A program made the position numbers and the translations under genes. Positions 29,428-43,195 of a stretch of DNA of 64,000 nt are shown in pieces (position 1 is the first letter of the stretch; each line of letters starts with the position of its first letter). The notes beneath the pieces were generated by a model that was not told the origin of the DNA, ran no database searches, and saw nothing but the letters and a program-made list of their open reading frames with translations. The stretch spans positions 1-64,000 of the forward strand of contig NZXU01000092.1 in assembly GCA_002698425.1 (NCBI GenBank). Direction: 5' to 3'. The stretch comes from Ahrensia sp. Lineage in GTDB: Bacteria > Pseudomonadota > Alphaproteobacteria > Rhizobiales > Rhizobiaceae.

Positions 29428-30834
29428 ATGACCGAGAGCATCGAACCCCAACGCATGGAAGCTGCGGCAGCCGGCGAAAACATGGCGGCTTCCGGGGGGA
29501 GCGGGCATTTTCGGGCCACGCTGGCGCTCGGCGTGCCGCTGGTCGGATCGCAGATCGGGCTGATGCTGATCAACACGACCGACACCGTCATGCTCGGCTG
29601 GTACTCGGTCGAGGCCCTGGCGGCCAGCGTTTTGGCGACGCCGTTTTTCTTCGTCGTGATGATCTTCGGATCCGGTTTCAGCCAGGCGGTTCTGCCAATC
29701 GCGGCCCAGGCCGAGGGGCGGGGCGACACGCGCGGCGTCCGGCGCGCCGTGCGCATGGGGTTGTGGGTTGCGATCGGCTATTCGGCGCTGGTGATGCCGC
29801 TGCTCTGGCAAGCCGAGCGCATTCTCCTCGCCCTCGGGCAGGACCCCGGCGTCTCGGCGCTTGCGGGGGAGTATATGCGGATCGCGCAATGGGCGATGTT
29901 CCCCGCCCTCGGTGCGCAGGGATTACGCGCCTTCCTGTCGGCGATCGAAAGACCGCGCATCATCTTCTGGTCGACGGTTGCGGGCGCCGTGCTCAATGCG
30001 CTGCTGAACTGGGCGCTGATCTTCGGCAATTGGGGCGCGCCGGAATTGGGCGTGCGCGGCGCGGCGATCGCCTCGCTCGGCACCACGGCGCTCACCTTCG
30101 CGGTACTCGCGGCCCATGTGATCCTCGATCGCAAGGCGGCGGACTACGAGATCTTCGCACGCTTCTGGCGGCCGGACTGGCCGGATCTGCGCGATGTGCT
30201 GCGTATCGGCGTACCGATCTCGATCACGATTCTCGCCGAGGTGACGATGTTCGTGTTCGCATCGGTCATGATGGGCTGGCTCGGCGTGGTGGCGCTTGCC
30301 GCGCATGGCATCGCGCTGCAGTTCGCCTCGATCGCCTTCATGGTTCCGCTCGGCATGTCGCAAGCGGCAACCGTCCGGATCGGCAGGGCGCTCGGGCGCG
30401 GCGACGCGCTGGCGCTCAACCGCGCGGCGGGATCGGCGATGATGATCTGTCTGGTCTTCGCGCTGATGAGCGGGCTCCTTTTCTGGACGGTGCCGGCGCC
30501 GTTGATCTCGCTGTTTCTCGATACGTCGGAGGCCAAGGCGGCGGATGTTATCGCCTACGCGGTGCCGTTGCTGGCGATCGCCGGCATCTTCCAGCTTTTC
30601 GACAACGGCCAGGCGGTCGGTGTGGGCTTCCTGCGTGGTCTGAAGGATACGCGGGTGCCGATGCTGCTCGCCATTTTCTGCTATTGGGGGATCGGTTTCC
30701 CCACCGCCTATCTGCTCGGTTTCGTCCTCGGTTTCGGCGGCGTCGGCGTCTGGACCGGGCTTGCTACCGGTCTGGCCTTCGCCGCGGTTTTCATGAATGT
30801 CAGGTTCCTTATCCTGCGTCCGAGACCGAGCTAG
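29428..30834 (+). CDS. MATE family multidrug/cation antiporter
   Basis: A 468-residue inner-membrane exporter of the MATE (NorM/DinF) family with 12 predicted helices in two similar halves. Visible: LALGVPLVGSQIGLMLINTTDTVMLG-like first helix region, FGSGFSQAVLPIAAQAEGRGD, NALLNWALIFGNWGAPELGVRGAAIAS and the second-half SQAATVRIGRALGRGD repeat. I chose ATG at 29428; GTG at 29392 and ATG at 29452 are in frame. Substrate cannot be inferred. It occupies the gap between murB and ddl in the same direction as the dcw cluster. Confidence 0.93.
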   Translation: MTESIEPQRMEAAAAGENMAASGGSGHFRATLALGVPLVGSQIGLMLINTTDTVMLGWYSVEALAASVLATPFFFVVMIFGSGFSQAVLPIAAQAEGRGDTRGVRRAVRMGLWVAIGYSALVMPLLWQAERILLALGQDPGVSALAGEYMRIAQWAMFPALGAQGLRAFLSAIERPRIIFWSTVAGAVLNALLNWALIFGNWGAPELGVRGAAIASLGTTALTFAVLAAHVILDRKAADYEIFARFWRPDWPDLRDVLRIGVPISITILAEVTMFVFASVMMGWLGVVALAAHGIALQFASIAFMVPLGMSQAATVRIGRALGRGDALALNRAAGSAMMICLVFALMSGLLFWTVPAPLISLFLDTSEAKAADVIAYAVPLLAIAGIFQLFDNGQAVGVGFLRGLKDTRVPMLLAIFCYWGIGFPTAYLLGFVLGFGGVGVWTGLATGLAFAAVFMNVRFLILRPRPS

Positions 30835-30890
30835 ACCGGCGTCGTAAGTTACCTCCCGGTTTCAGTTTTTCCCTTCGCGCACTTGCCAGC

Positions 30891-30996
30891 GAATCAACTC
30901 TCTGATTCTTTTCGCCACAGTCCCATGATCGACTGATTCGGACGCCGTATTCGTCCAGTTTGTTCGCGTACCTGCTGCGCGACGACGCTCGGACTC
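30891..30996. promoter_or_regulatory. Cluster of four GANTC sites in the ddl-ftsQAZ upstream region
   Basis: GAATC at 30891, GATTC at 30904, GATTC at 30935 and GACTC at 30992 fall within 106 nt in the 198-nt gap before ddl. GANTC is the target of the cell-cycle methylase CcrM in alphaproteobacteria, and methylation-dependent GcrA promoters often carry such sites. For DNA of this composition I would expect fewer than one in this length. Confidence 0.5.
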
Positions 30997-31032
30997 ACGC
31001 AGCCGATCAGGGGAGGGGAAGAAGGGGAAGCA

Positions 31033-31968
31033 ATGACCGAGTCCACGCGTAAGCATGTTGCAGTCCTGTTGGGCGGGTTTTCCTCGGAACGGCCTGTCAG
31101 CCTGATGTCCGGCAATGCCTGCGCGGACGAGCTGGAGAAATGCGGCTACCAGGTGACCCGTCTCGATGTGGGACACGATGTTGCGCAGCAGCTTGCCGAT
31201 CTCAAACCCGATGTGGCCTTCAATGCGCTGCACGGCCCGTTCGGAGAGGACGGCCGGATCCAGGGCATTCTGGAATATCTGCAGATCCCCTACACGCATT
31301 CCGGCGTCATGTCGGCGGCCGTCACCATGGACAAGGACATGGCCAAGCGCGTCGCGCGGACGCATGGCATTCCCGTCGCGGAATCCAGGGTGATGAACCG
31401 CCACGATTTCACCTCCGTCCACCCGATGAAGCCGCCCTACGTGGTCAAGCCGGTGACGGAAGGCTCCAGTTTCGGCGTCGTGATCGTCAAGGAAGACCAG
31501 CCGCATCCGCCACAGATCCTGACGTCGCCGGAGTGGAAATATGGCGATCGCGTCATGGCGGAGCGTTACGTGCATGGCCGTGAACTGACTTGCGCGGTGA
31601 TGGGCGACGTGGCGCTCGGCGTGACCGAAATCATCCCGCAGGGACACCAGTTCTACGACTACGATTCCAAATATGTTGCAGGCGGATCAAATCATGTGTG
31701 TCCGGCGGAAATTTCACCAAATATTTACCAAACAATAACCAAGCTGTCGCTCAAAGCACATCAAGCCTTCGGGTGCCGGGGCGTGACCCGTTCCGACTTC
31801 CGCTACGATGACCGGTTTTCCCCGAACGGGGAGGTGATCTGGCTGGAGATCAACACCCAACCCGGGATGACTGCCACATCGCTGGTCCCGGAACTGGCCG
31901 AATATGCCGGGCACTCCTTCGGGGAGCTCTTGAGTTGGATGGTGGAGGACGCATCTTGTTTGCGTTGA
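31033..31968 (+). CDS. ddl: D-alanine - D-alanine ligase
   Basis: A 311-residue ATP-grasp enzyme making D-Ala-D-Ala for MurF. Visible: [76 protein letters not shown] and [21 protein letters not shown] at 31033 has GGGGAAGAAGGGGAAG upstream. It starts a new transcription block of the dcw cluster after the 4.1-kb interruption and overlaps the ftsQ start. Confidence 0.96.
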   Translation: MTESTRKHVAVLLGGFSSERPVSLMSGNACADELEKCGYQVTRLDVGHDVAQQLADLKPDVAFNALHGPFGEDGRIQGILEYLQIPYTHSGVMSAAVTMDKDMAKRVARTHGIPVAESRVMNRHDFTSVHPMKPPYVVKPVTEGSSFGVVIVKEDQPHPPQILTSPEWKYGDRVMAERYVHGRELTCAVMGDVALGVTEIIPQGHQFYDYDSKYVAGGSNHVCPAEISPNIYQTITKLSLKAHQAFGCRGVTRSDFRYDDRFSPNGEVIWLEINTQPGMTATSLVPELAEYAGHSFGELLSWMVEDASCLR

Positions 31969-32888
31969 CAGGAAAAAGCCGGGGAAAGAGCCGCATCGCG
32001 CCGCAGCGTCGCGAGCTTGCCGGCCGCCTTGTCGTGCCTCGCCTGCTCCGCCGGCCGGCCCGCCTCTTTTCCAAGGTTTTCGCTGGCGACATCACCGTGC
32101 CCCGTTACGCGGAAGCGGCCGGGCTTGCCTCTATCTTTGCCGCGACCGCGATCTATGGTTCCGTCGCCGGCGGCCAGTTCGGCGCCGTGGCGAACGACCT
32201 TACGGCGAAGCTTGGCTTCGCCATTTCCGAGATCGAGATTTCCGGTCAGGTCAACACGTCCGAGATCGCCGTGATCGAGGCGCTTGGGCTGAACGAATCG
32301 ACCTCTCTTGCGACCCTCGATGTGCGCGACGCGCGCGACACGCTGCAGGGATTGCCCTGGGTGGAAAAGGCGGAAGTCCGCAAGGCCTATCCCGACAAGC
32401 TGGAAATCCGCGTCACCGAGCGCCACCCCTTTGCAATCTGGCAGGCCGGCGAGACCCTGTCGCTGATCGAGCGCGACGGCCGGGTGATCGGCGCCTATGC
32501 CGGGTATGGTTTCAACGATCTGCCGCTCGTGGTCGGCCCGGGCGCGTCGACCGCGGCGGCGCCGTTCATGGAATTGCTGTCGGCCTATCCGTCTTTCGCC
32601 GGTCAGGTGAAGGCGCTGATCCATGTTGGCGAGCGGCGCTGGGATGTCCGGCTCGCCAACGGCATTACCGTGAAGCTGCCCGCTGACCAGCCGGCGGCGG
32701 CCGTCGAAAAGCTCTTGGCGATGGATGCGATCAACCAGATCCTGTCGCGCGACATCGCCTCGATCGACATGCGCTTGACGGACCGCACGACGGTGGCGCT
32801 GACGGAAAACGCGATGGCCCGGCGCGACACCGCGCTGAAGGCGCGCGAAAAGGCCATCAAGGCCGCAGCGCGGCGGAGCAACATCTGA
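31956..32888 (+). CDS. ftsQ: Cell division protein FtsQ
   Basis: A 310-residue bitopic division protein that recruits FtsL/FtsB. A basic cytoplasmic N-terminus leads to one transmembrane helix (about 57-75), then the POTRA domain ([53 protein letters not shown]) and the beta domain. No ATG is available: TTG at 31956 gives [12 protein letters not shown] with GGAGG 8 nt upstream, and TTG at 31935 is the in-frame alternative. The gene overlaps ddl by 13 nt, and its last base overlaps the ftsA start. Confidence 0.9.
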   Translation: MFALTGKSRGKSRIAPQRRELAGRLVVPRLLRRPARLFSKVFAGDITVPRYAEAAGLASIFAATAIYGSVAGGQFGAVANDLTAKLGFAISEIEISGQVNTSEIAVIEALGLNESTSLATLDVRDARDTLQGLPWVEKAEVRKAYPDKLEIRVTERHPFAIWQAGETLSLIERDGRVIGAYAGYGFNDLPLVVGPGASTAAAPFMELLSAYPSFAGQVKALIHVGERRWDVRLANGITVKLPADQPAAAVEKLLAMDAINQILSRDIASIDMRLTDRTTVALTENAMARRDTALKAREKAIKAAARRSNI

Positions 32889-34210
32889 TGTCGACGAAGT
32901 CCCGCGCGCCCGAACAGAAAAAGCCCCGGCGGTCCGCCGTCATCACGGTGCTCGATATCGGCAGCACCAAGACGGTCTGCATCATCGCCCGCATGACCCC
33001 CTGCGAGACCGGCCAGTACCTGCATGGCCGCACCCATTCGCCGGAAGTGATCGGCATCGGGCATACCAAGTCGCACGGCATCAAGTCCGGCCTGATCAAC
33101 GATCTGGACGCGGCCGAACAATCGGTTCGCCAGGCTGTTGACGCGGCGGAGCGGATGGCCGGGCTGACGGTGGATTCGATCATCGTCAATGTCGGCGCGG
33201 GGCGTCTGGCCAGCCACATTTCGAGTGCTTCGATCGAGCTCGACGAGGGACGGCCGATTTCCAAGTCGGACATCCAGAAGGTGCTCAAGGCGGGCGTCGC
33301 GCGCGCCGCCAATGTCGACCGGACGGTCCTGCACATGCTGCCCGTCGATCATGTCCTCGACGGCGAACGCGGCATCGTCGATCCGCGCGGCATGATCGGG
33401 CGTCAATTGTCGCTCAACATGCATGTCCTGACCGCCGATGCGGCTCCCTTGCGCAATGTCGAAATTTGCATCAACCGCGCGCATCTGAGCGTCGAGGCGA
33501 TGGTCGCGACACCTTATGCCAGCGGCCTTGCCGCGCTCGTTGATGACGAACTCGATCTCGGTTGCGCCTGCATCGACATGGGCGGCGGAACGACATCGGT
33601 CGCGGTTTTCGCGGATCGCGCCTTCATTCATGCGGATTCGATCCCGGTCGGCGGCCATCACGTGACGATGGATATCGCGCGCGGCTTTTCCTGCCGTCTC
33701 GAGGACGCCGAACGGCTGAAAGTAATGCAGGGTTCCGCGTTGGCGACACCGGCCGATGAGCGCGATGTCATCCAGGTGCCGGCGATCGGCGACGACGACT
33801 ATGGCCAGGCGACGCAAGTCCCGCGCAGCCTGCTCAACCGTATAATCGCGGCACGAGTGGAAGAGACACTGGAGATGCTGCGCGATCGTATCAACAAGTC
33901 CGGCTATTCGAGCGTCGTCGGCAAGCGGGTCGTGCTGACCGGCGGCGCCGCGCAACTGACCGGCCTGCCGGAACTGGCGCGTCGCATTCTGGGGCGCAAT
34001 GTGCGGGTCGGACGCCCGCTCGGCGTCAGCGGTCTTCCGACGGCGGCCAAGGGGCCGGCCTTCGCGGCGGTCGCGGGGCTGATGATCTATCCGCAGGTGG
34101 CCGAGGACGACCAAAGCACGATGCGGTTTGCACATCCGTTTCGACTGGCCGGAACGGGGACGGACGGGCCTCTGGGGCGCATGACCCAGTGGCTGAAGGA
34201 CAGTTTTTAA
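32888..34210 (+). CDS. ftsA: Cell division protein FtsA
   Basis: A 440-residue actin-like ATPase tethering FtsZ to the membrane. Phosphate-1 motif [16 protein letters not shown], the 1C subdomain with [13 protein letters not shown], phosphate-2 [14 protein letters not shown] and [19 protein letters not shown] are visible. The C-terminal amphipathic helix is [11 protein letters not shown]. It is coupled to ftsQ and followed after 67 nt by ftsZ. Confidence 0.96.
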   Translation: MSTKSRAPEQKKPRRSAVITVLDIGSTKTVCIIARMTPCETGQYLHGRTHSPEVIGIGHTKSHGIKSGLINDLDAAEQSVRQAVDAAERMAGLTVDSIIVNVGAGRLASHISSASIELDEGRPISKSDIQKVLKAGVARAANVDRTVLHMLPVDHVLDGERGIVDPRGMIGRQLSLNMHVLTADAAPLRNVEICINRAHLSVEAMVATPYASGLAALVDDELDLGCACIDMGGGTTSVAVFADRAFIHADSIPVGGHHVTMDIARGFSCRLEDAERLKVMQGSALATPADERDVIQVPAIGDDDYGQATQVPRSLLNRIIAARVEETLEMLRDRINKSGYSSVVGKRVVLTGGAAQLTGLPELARRILGRNVRVGRPLGVSGLPTAAKGPAFAAVAGLMIYPQVAEDDQSTMRFAHPFRLAGTGTDGPLGRMTQWLKDSF

Positions 34211-34217
34211 GGAAAAC

Positions 34218-34257
34218 CGCGGGCGACGCCCGCGTCCGGATGTGGCGGCGCATCCGG
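34218..34257 (+). promoter_or_regulatory. Two stem-loops between ftsA and ftsZ
   Basis: CGCGGGC-GAC-GCCCGCG (34218-34234) and CCGGATG...CATCCGG (34236-34257, 8-nt loop) are two perfect 7-bp stems in the 67-nt intergenic region, without T-runs. They lie just upstream of the ftsZ ribosome-binding region (AAAGGATGGAAAG). Likely RNA processing, stability or translation-control structures for ftsZ mRNA. Confidence 0.45.
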
Positions 34258-34277
34258 CATCAGAAAGGATGGAAAGA

Positions 34278-36029
34278 ATGACGATCAATCTCAAAAAGCC
34301 GGACATCACCGAACTGAAGCCGCGCATCACCGTTTTCGGTGTTGGCGGCGGCGGCGGCAATGCGGTCAACAACATGATCAATGCCGGCCTTGAGGGCGTC
34401 GATTTCGTGGTCGCCAACACCGACGCGCAGGCGCTGTCGATGAACAAGGCGGAACGGATCATCCAGATGGGCCTCGGCGTGACCGAAGGCCTCGGCGCGG
34501 GATCGCAGCCGGATGTCGGCCGGGCTTCCGCCGAGGAGTGCATCGACGAGATCAACGATCACCTGAACGGCACCCATATGTGCTTCGTCACCGCCGGCAT
34601 GGGCGGCGGCACCGGCACTGGCGCGGCTCCGGTGGTCGCCTCGGCGGCGCGCGAACGCGGCATCCTCACCGTCGGTGTCGTCACCAAGCCGTTCCATTTC
34701 GAGGGCCAGCGGCGCATGCGTACCGCCGAAGCCGGCATCGAGGAACTGCAGGCCTGCGTCGACACGCTGATCGTCATTCCGAACCAGAACCTGTTCCGCA
34801 TCGCCAATGACAAGACGACCTTCGCAGACGCCTTCGGCATGGCCGACCAGGTTCTCTATTCCGGCGTCGCCTGCATCACCGACCTGATGGTCAAGGAAGG
34901 CCTGATCAATCTCGACTTTGCCGACGTGCGTTCGGTGATGCGCGAGATGGGCAAAGCGATGATGGGCACGGGCGAGGCGTCCGGCGAGGGCCGCGCGATG
35001 ACCGCCGCGGAAGCCGCGATCGCCAATCCGCTGCTCGACGAGACCTCGATGAAGGGCGCAAGGGGCCTGCTGATCTCGATCACGGGCGGCCGCGACATGA
35101 CGCTGTTCGAGGTCGACGAGGCCGCGACCCGCATCCGCGAGGAAGTCGACCAGGACGCCAACATCATCCTCGGCGCGACCTTCGACGAATCGCTCGAAGG
35201 CATCATCCGCGTCTCCGTGGTTGCGACCGGCATCGAGGCACAGGCCTCAGAGATCGGCGCTCCGGTGGCCGAACTGCGCGCCCAGCCGCGCCCGGCGCCC
35301 CAGCCGGCGATCACGCGTCCGGCCGCTCCGTCGGCGCCTGCTACTTCGACGGTTGCCTCTGCTCCAGCGGCAAGCGCGCCCGCGCCGCAGCCGGCCGCTC
35401 CGGCACCGGCTCCGAAGGCCGAAATTGCCTCCGAAAGCGTCAGCGAGGTGATTCGCGAGACCGAGCGCGACATGGCCGCCTTCGAACAGAAAGCCGCTGC
35501 CGCCCCGGAACGTGCCGCTCCGGAGTTCAAGCCGCAGAGCCGCCTGTTCACATCCGCGCAGCAGCCGATGCGCGCCGCGCCGGCAACCGCGCCGGTGATG
35601 CAGGAGCCGGAACCTCAGCCGCAACCGCAGCCGCAGCGCTTCCAGCCGCAGCCGGAACTGCGCGAATCGCCCCGCATGCCGCGGGTCGAGGACTTCCCGC
35701 CGATGGTTCAGGCCGAAGTCGATTCGCATGTGGCGCGCCCGCATGTGGAAGAAGAGGACGAACGCGGGCCGCTCGGGCTGCTGAAGCGCCTCACGCACGG
35801 GCTTTCGCGTGAGGAAAAGGCTGCGGTTTCACCGAAACTGCGCCCGGTCGATCACGGTCTCGCCCAGGGGCAGCCGGAACAGCGCCGCCAGCTCTCGCAG
35901 GACGCGCAGCTCTATGCACCGCGCAAGGGACAGCTGGACGATCACGGCCGGTCCGCCCCCCAAGGGCAGGGTTCTTCGGAAGAGGATCAGCTGGAGATCC
36001 CGGCGTTTCTGCGCCGCCAGGCGAACTGA
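34278..36029 (+). CDS. ftsZ: Cell division GTPase FtsZ
   Basis: A 583-residue tubulin homologue that forms the Z ring. Tubulin signature [10 protein letters not shown] at about 108-117, [15 protein letters not shown] and the T7 loop [11 protein letters not shown] are intact. Residues about 335-570 form an unusually long Ala/Pro/Gln-rich linker, as in many Rhizobiales, ending in the conserved peptide [12 protein letters not shown] that binds FtsA and other partners. ATG at 34278 is preceded by GGATGGAAAG. A strong hairpin follows at 36050-36089. Confidence 0.97.
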   Translation: MTINLKKPDITELKPRITVFGVGGGGGNAVNNMINAGLEGVDFVVANTDAQALSMNKAERIIQMGLGVTEGLGAGSQPDVGRASAEECIDEINDHLNGTHMCFVTAGMGGGTGTGAAPVVASAARERGILTVGVVTKPFHFEGQRRMRTAEAGIEELQACVDTLIVIPNQNLFRIANDKTTFADAFGMADQVLYSGVACITDLMVKEGLINLDFADVRSVMREMGKAMMGTGEASGEGRAMTAAEAAIANPLLDETSMKGARGLLISITGGRDMTLFEVDEAATRIREEVDQDANIILGATFDESLEGIIRVSVVATGIEAQASEIGAPVAELRAQPRPAPQPAITRPAAPSAPATSTVASAPAASAPAPQPAAPAPAPKAEIASESVSEVIRETERDMAAFEQKAAAAPERAAPEFKPQSRLFTSAQQPMRAAPATAPVMQEPEPQPQPQPQRFQPQPELRESPRMPRVEDFPPMVQAEVDSHVARPHVEEEDERGPLGLLKRLTHGLSREEKAAVSPKLRPVDHGLAQGQPEQRRQLSQDAQLYAPRKGQLDDHGRSAPQGQGSSEEDQLEIPAFLRRQAN

Positions 36030-36049
36030 CCTTGCAGGACTGTTACAAG

Positions 36050-36089
36050 CGTGAGAGGCAGGCTGTTTCGCGCAGCCTGCCTCTTCACG
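36050..36089 (+). terminator. Strong hairpin after ftsZ
   Basis: CGTGAGAGGCAGGCTG pairs with CAGCCTGCCTCTTCACG through 16 bp with one bulged A and a 7-nt loop (TTTCGCG), 20 nt after the ftsZ stop. Only TTAAG follows, so termination may be partial. It separates ftsZ from lpxC, whose own promoter probably lies in the AT-richer 36090-36299 stretch. Confidence 0.65.
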
Positions 36090-36299
36090 TTAAGTGTATG
36101 AATGCAAAAGTTTTTCCGAAACGGTGCCGGATTGACCATCTGGTAACATTTGGTAAAAAAGCGTGATTTGGTCCGGAAGGCGACTCGCGGATATTGTCGC
36201 CGCAGAGAGGGGAGAACCAACCTGCTTGCGCTGGCGGGGCGGTTCGCGGACAAAAGCCAATGAGCCTCGCTGTCAGGCGATGCGTCAGCGGAAAGGCCG

Positions 36300-37262
36300 A
36301 TGGGGACCGAATTGTTAGGATACCAAGCCACGCTCTGCGACAAGGCAGAACTCTCCGGCATTGCTGTTCACAGCGGTGAACAGGTTTCAATAAGATTGCT
36401 TCCGGCTGCGCCCAACACTGGGGTGCAATTCAGGCGAATTTATGAAGACGGCACGGTCGCGGCCATCTCGGCGGTGGCCGGGCAGGTCGGCGCCACCGAT
36501 CTGTGCACCATGCTCGGCGATCCGGCGGGCGCACATGTTGCAACCGTCGAACATCTGATGGCGGCCTTCTGGGCGACGGGCCTCGACAATGTGATCGTCG
36601 AGATCGACGGCGACGAAGTGCCCGTTATGGACGGTTCCAGCCAGGTCTTCATCCAGGCGATCGACGAGGCCGGCATGATCCACCATGCCGTGAAACGCCG
36701 TTATGTCCGCGTGAAGAAAACCGTGCGCGTCGAAATCGGCGGCAGCTGGGCCGAGTTCCGTCCGCATCAGGGGACCCGCTTCGAGGTCGTGATCGATTTC
36801 GACAGCCCGCTGATCGGCCGGCAGGAATTCAAGGCGGACGTGAATGGCGACGTGTTCCGCGAGGAACTGGCCGATGCTCGCACCTTCGGTTTCATGAAGG
36901 ATGTCGGGCGGCTATGGGCTTCCGGCCATGCGCTGGGATCTTCGCTGGAAAATTCGGTGGTCATCAGCGACGAGCATACGGTGATCAATCCGGAAGGCCT
37001 GCGCTATCGCGACGAGTTCGTCCGGCACAAGACGCTGGATGCAATCGGCGACCTCGCGCTGGCCGGTGCGCAGTTCATCGGCTGCTATGCTTCCTATCGC
37101 GGCGGTCACCGCCTGAATGCGGCGGCGCTGAAAGCGCTTCTGACCGATCGCACCGCCTATGAGATCGTCGAAACCCCGGAGGAGCGCCAGCGTGTCTTTT
37201 CCGGCGACTTCGTCACGGTCGCGGCCGCACAGGCCCAGGCGCATGCGCCCTGGATGCTCTGA
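36300..37262 (+). CDS. lpxC: UDP-3-O-acyl-N-acetylglucosamine deacetylase
   Basis: A 320-residue Zn enzyme of the first committed step of lipid A synthesis. Zn ligands are H85 (VEHLMAA), H243 and D247 (HKTLD). The general acid region YRGGHRLN supplies H270, and the N-terminal ATLCDKAELSGIAVHSGE is conserved. It sits downstream of ftsZ, the usual place. 270 nt of leader with no ORF precede it. Confidence 0.97.
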   Translation: MGTELLGYQATLCDKAELSGIAVHSGEQVSIRLLPAAPNTGVQFRRIYEDGTVAAISAVAGQVGATDLCTMLGDPAGAHVATVEHLMAAFWATGLDNVIVEIDGDEVPVMDGSSQVFIQAIDEAGMIHHAVKRRYVRVKKTVRVEIGGSWAEFRPHQGTRFEVVIDFDSPLIGRQEFKADVNGDVFREELADARTFGFMKDVGRLWASGHALGSSLENSVVISDEHTVINPEGLRYRDEFVRHKTLDAIGDLALAGAQFIGCYASYRGGHRLNAAALKALLTDRTAYEIVETPEERQRVFSGDFVTVAAAQAQAHAPWML

Positions 37263-37300
37263 GTTCCGGACGCAACAGCTCCACGATTGTTTGGGGGAGA

Positions 37301-37319
37301 CGCCGCTCTTTGAGCGGCG
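37301..37319 (+). terminator. Hairpin between lpxC and bamD
   Basis: CGCCGCTC-TTT-GAGCGGCG, a perfect 8-bp stem with a 3-nt loop, 38 nt after lpxC. There is no T-run. It could attenuate transcription into bamD or act in mRNA stability. Confidence 0.45.
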
Positions 37320-37444
37320 ATCCGCTCTGTGCCACAAAATCGCGACATTCCCGTCGCACGGCGTTGCCGGTCGGGGCGTGACGCGGTATGTGACGGCATC
37401 GCGCAAGCGGTAGCGACAACTGCCGCGGAAACAGGATACGGAAC

Positions 37445-38314
37445 ATGGCGATGGTGACTGCGGGAAAAGCGATGCGTGGCGGCAAGGTTGCGGCGAGAGC
37501 CTTTGCGGTGGCCGCGCTTGCCGGTCTGCTCGGCGCCTGCGCCAGCAAGGACAAGGGTGTCGACCTGCAGAGCTATGTCGACACGATCGAGCCGGCCGAT
37601 GTCCTCTACAACCAGGCGCTTGCCAACATGAACAATGGCAAGCTGAACGAGGCGTCGCGGAAATTCGAAGCCGTTGACCGTCAGCACCCCTATTCGGAAT
37701 ATGCCCGCAAGGCGAACGTCATGGCGGCGTTCACTTCCTACAAGATGGGCAAGTTCAGCGAGGCGATCACCGCCGCGCGCCGCTTCGTCAATCTCTATCC
37801 GACGGACGAAGATGCGGCCTACGCGCAATATATTATCGGCCTGTCCTACTACGCGCAGATTCCGGAGATCACGCGCGACCAGCGCAATGCGGTTCTGGCG
37901 ATGCAGAATTTCAACGAGCTGATCGAGCGCTATCCCGATTCGATCTATATCGAGGACGCCAAGACCAAGTTGCGCGCGGCCCGGGATCAGCTCGCCGGCA
38001 AGGAAATGCAGGTCGGCCGTTATTATCTGGAACGCCGCGAATATCCGGCTGCGGTCAATCGGTTCCGCACGGTGGTCGAGGATTACGCCAACACCCGTCA
38101 CGTCGAAGAGGCGTTGGCGCGTCTTGTCGAGACATATTACGCAATGGGCCTCGTATCCGAAGCGCAGACGGCCGCCGCGGTGCTTGGCCACAACTTCCCG
38201 GACAGCCAGTGGTATGCGGATTCCTATGCGCTGCTGCAATCCGGCGGCCTTCAGCCGCGTGAGAACAAGGGGTCGTGGATTTCGCGCGCCATGAAGGGCA
38301 TCATCGGAGCCTGA
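37445..38314 (+). CDS. bamD: Outer membrane assembly lipoprotein BamD (ComL)
   Basis: A 289-residue lipoprotein of the beta-barrel assembly machinery, with five TPR-like repeats. The lipobox LLGAC gives lipid-bearing C32. The core [56 protein letters not shown] and [22 protein letters not shown] is diagnostic. recN follows 29 nt later, as usual in Rhizobiales. Confidence 0.96.
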   Translation: MAMVTAGKAMRGGKVAARAFAVAALAGLLGACASKDKGVDLQSYVDTIEPADVLYNQALANMNNGKLNEASRKFEAVDRQHPYSEYARKANVMAAFTSYKMGKFSEAITAARRFVNLYPTDEDAAYAQYIIGLSYYAQIPEITRDQRNAVLAMQNFNELIERYPDSIYIEDAKTKLRAARDQLAGKEMQVGRYYLERREYPAAVNRFRTVVEDYANTRHVEEALARLVETYYAMGLVSEAQTAAAVLGHNFPDSQWYADSYALLQSGGLQPRENKGSWISRAMKGIIGA

Positions 38315-38343
38315 TGCGCGCCTCCCGGGGATCCTGACCTATC

Positions 38344-42223
<3,880 letters not shown>

Positions 42224-42229
42224 GCGCCG

Positions 42230-42910
42230 TTACTTCTTCCGCGCGCGCGTAAATTTCATCGTGTGCCCCGCAATCGCCTCCGACGTGCCCGTCCATGCGT
42301 AGGCGAGAAGCGCCGGCTCGTGCGAGGATGTGCGGATTGTGTGCGTGGTTCCGGCGGCATTGAAAATCATGGAGGGCGGGCGGAAGACGCCGAGGTCGTT
42401 TTCGGAGACCGCGCCGGAGAGCACGATATAGCTCTCCGTGATCCCGTCATGGCGATGCGAAGGGTAGACGCAGCCCGGCGCGAACAGGACGAAGCCCAGA
42501 ACGAGATCGTCGCAGCCGATGAAGCCCGCCGGCCCCAAAATATCCGCATAGCCGTATTTCCGCGCGAGCGTCGGCCGGACATTCTCGTAGCCATATTCCC
42601 AGCGCAGGCGCGGCGCGAGCTTGGCGACCGTGCGGACGAAGACTTCCGTCGGCTCGCGCTCGCCATTGTCGAACGCTCTGCCGAGGTGGCTGGTCACCGG
42701 CAAGGCCGACGGTTCGGGCAAACGCGTCGCGGGATTGGCCTTCATCGTCTTGGCGATCCTCTCGCGCACCATGCGCATATGCGCGCGGATCGGCGCGCTG
42801 CCGCCCGTCGGTGCATAGCGGTAGGCGGTCTCGAACTCGCGCAGCAGGTAGAAGATATCGGTATCTTCGGAGAGAAGAGGGGAGGCGGGGTTCTGAAGGT
42901 CGGCCGTCAC
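42230..42910 (-). CDS. dddL: Dimethylsulfoniopropionate lyase, DddL-like cupin
   Basis: A 226-residue cupin enzyme predicted to cleave DMSP to dimethyl sulfide and acrylate. The C-terminal cupin carries likely metal and catalytic residues H152, H154, E159, Y161 (SHRHDGITESYIVLSG) and H190. The N-terminal GGSAPIRAHMRMVRERIA and WEYGYENVRPTLARKYGYADILGP match the DMSP lyase family of DddL/DddQ/DddW; length and N-terminal half fit DddL best. I chose GTG at 42910, with GGGAGA 7 nt upstream; the frame continues to 43135 but is unlike the family. No DMSP transporter or acrylate pathway gene is adjacent. Confidence 0.85.
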   Translation of the reverse strand: MTADLQNPASPLLSEDTDIFYLLREFETAYRYAPTGGSAPIRAHMRMVRERIAKTMKANPATRLPEPSALPVTSHLGRAFDNGEREPTEVFVRTVAKLAPRLRWEYGYENVRPTLARKYGYADILGPAGFIGCDDLVLGFVLFAPGCVYPSHRHDGITESYIVLSGAVSENDLGVFRPPSMIFNAAGTTHTIRTSSHEPALLAYAWTGTSEAIAGHTMKFTRARKK

Positions 42911-43195
42911 GCGATATCTCCCGTGCCCGTAGGGTTGGTCATGCGGCCGTTCGGCATGGTTTGGCCGAGGAGCAACCCAACCAATACGCCGGAAAAGCCA
43001 ATCCGGAAGACCCAAAAGCGTCATCTGCTGGGGTTTTGGCGGCGAGGGCGGCTCCGTGCCGGCTCCGTCGCGGACGGTGGGACGGAGGCTTTCGCGGACT
43101 CGCCAGGCGGCTTGTCGTCCTTGTCTCCATGACAATTTACTCCGTGACCCGTCAGTACTGTTGACCTATACGGCTTGCACGGAGACGGATATTCT

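Noticed and set aside
26939..31032. Mobile element explanation for the murB-ddl interruption
   Set aside because: No transposase, integrase, terminal inverted repeats, tRNA target or flanking direct repeats are visible.
32603..34555. 650-codon open frame on the minus strand
   Set aside because: It lies opposite ftsQ, ftsA and ftsZ, is Arg/Asp/His-rich with no recognisable motif, and is a typical shadow frame in GC-rich DNA.
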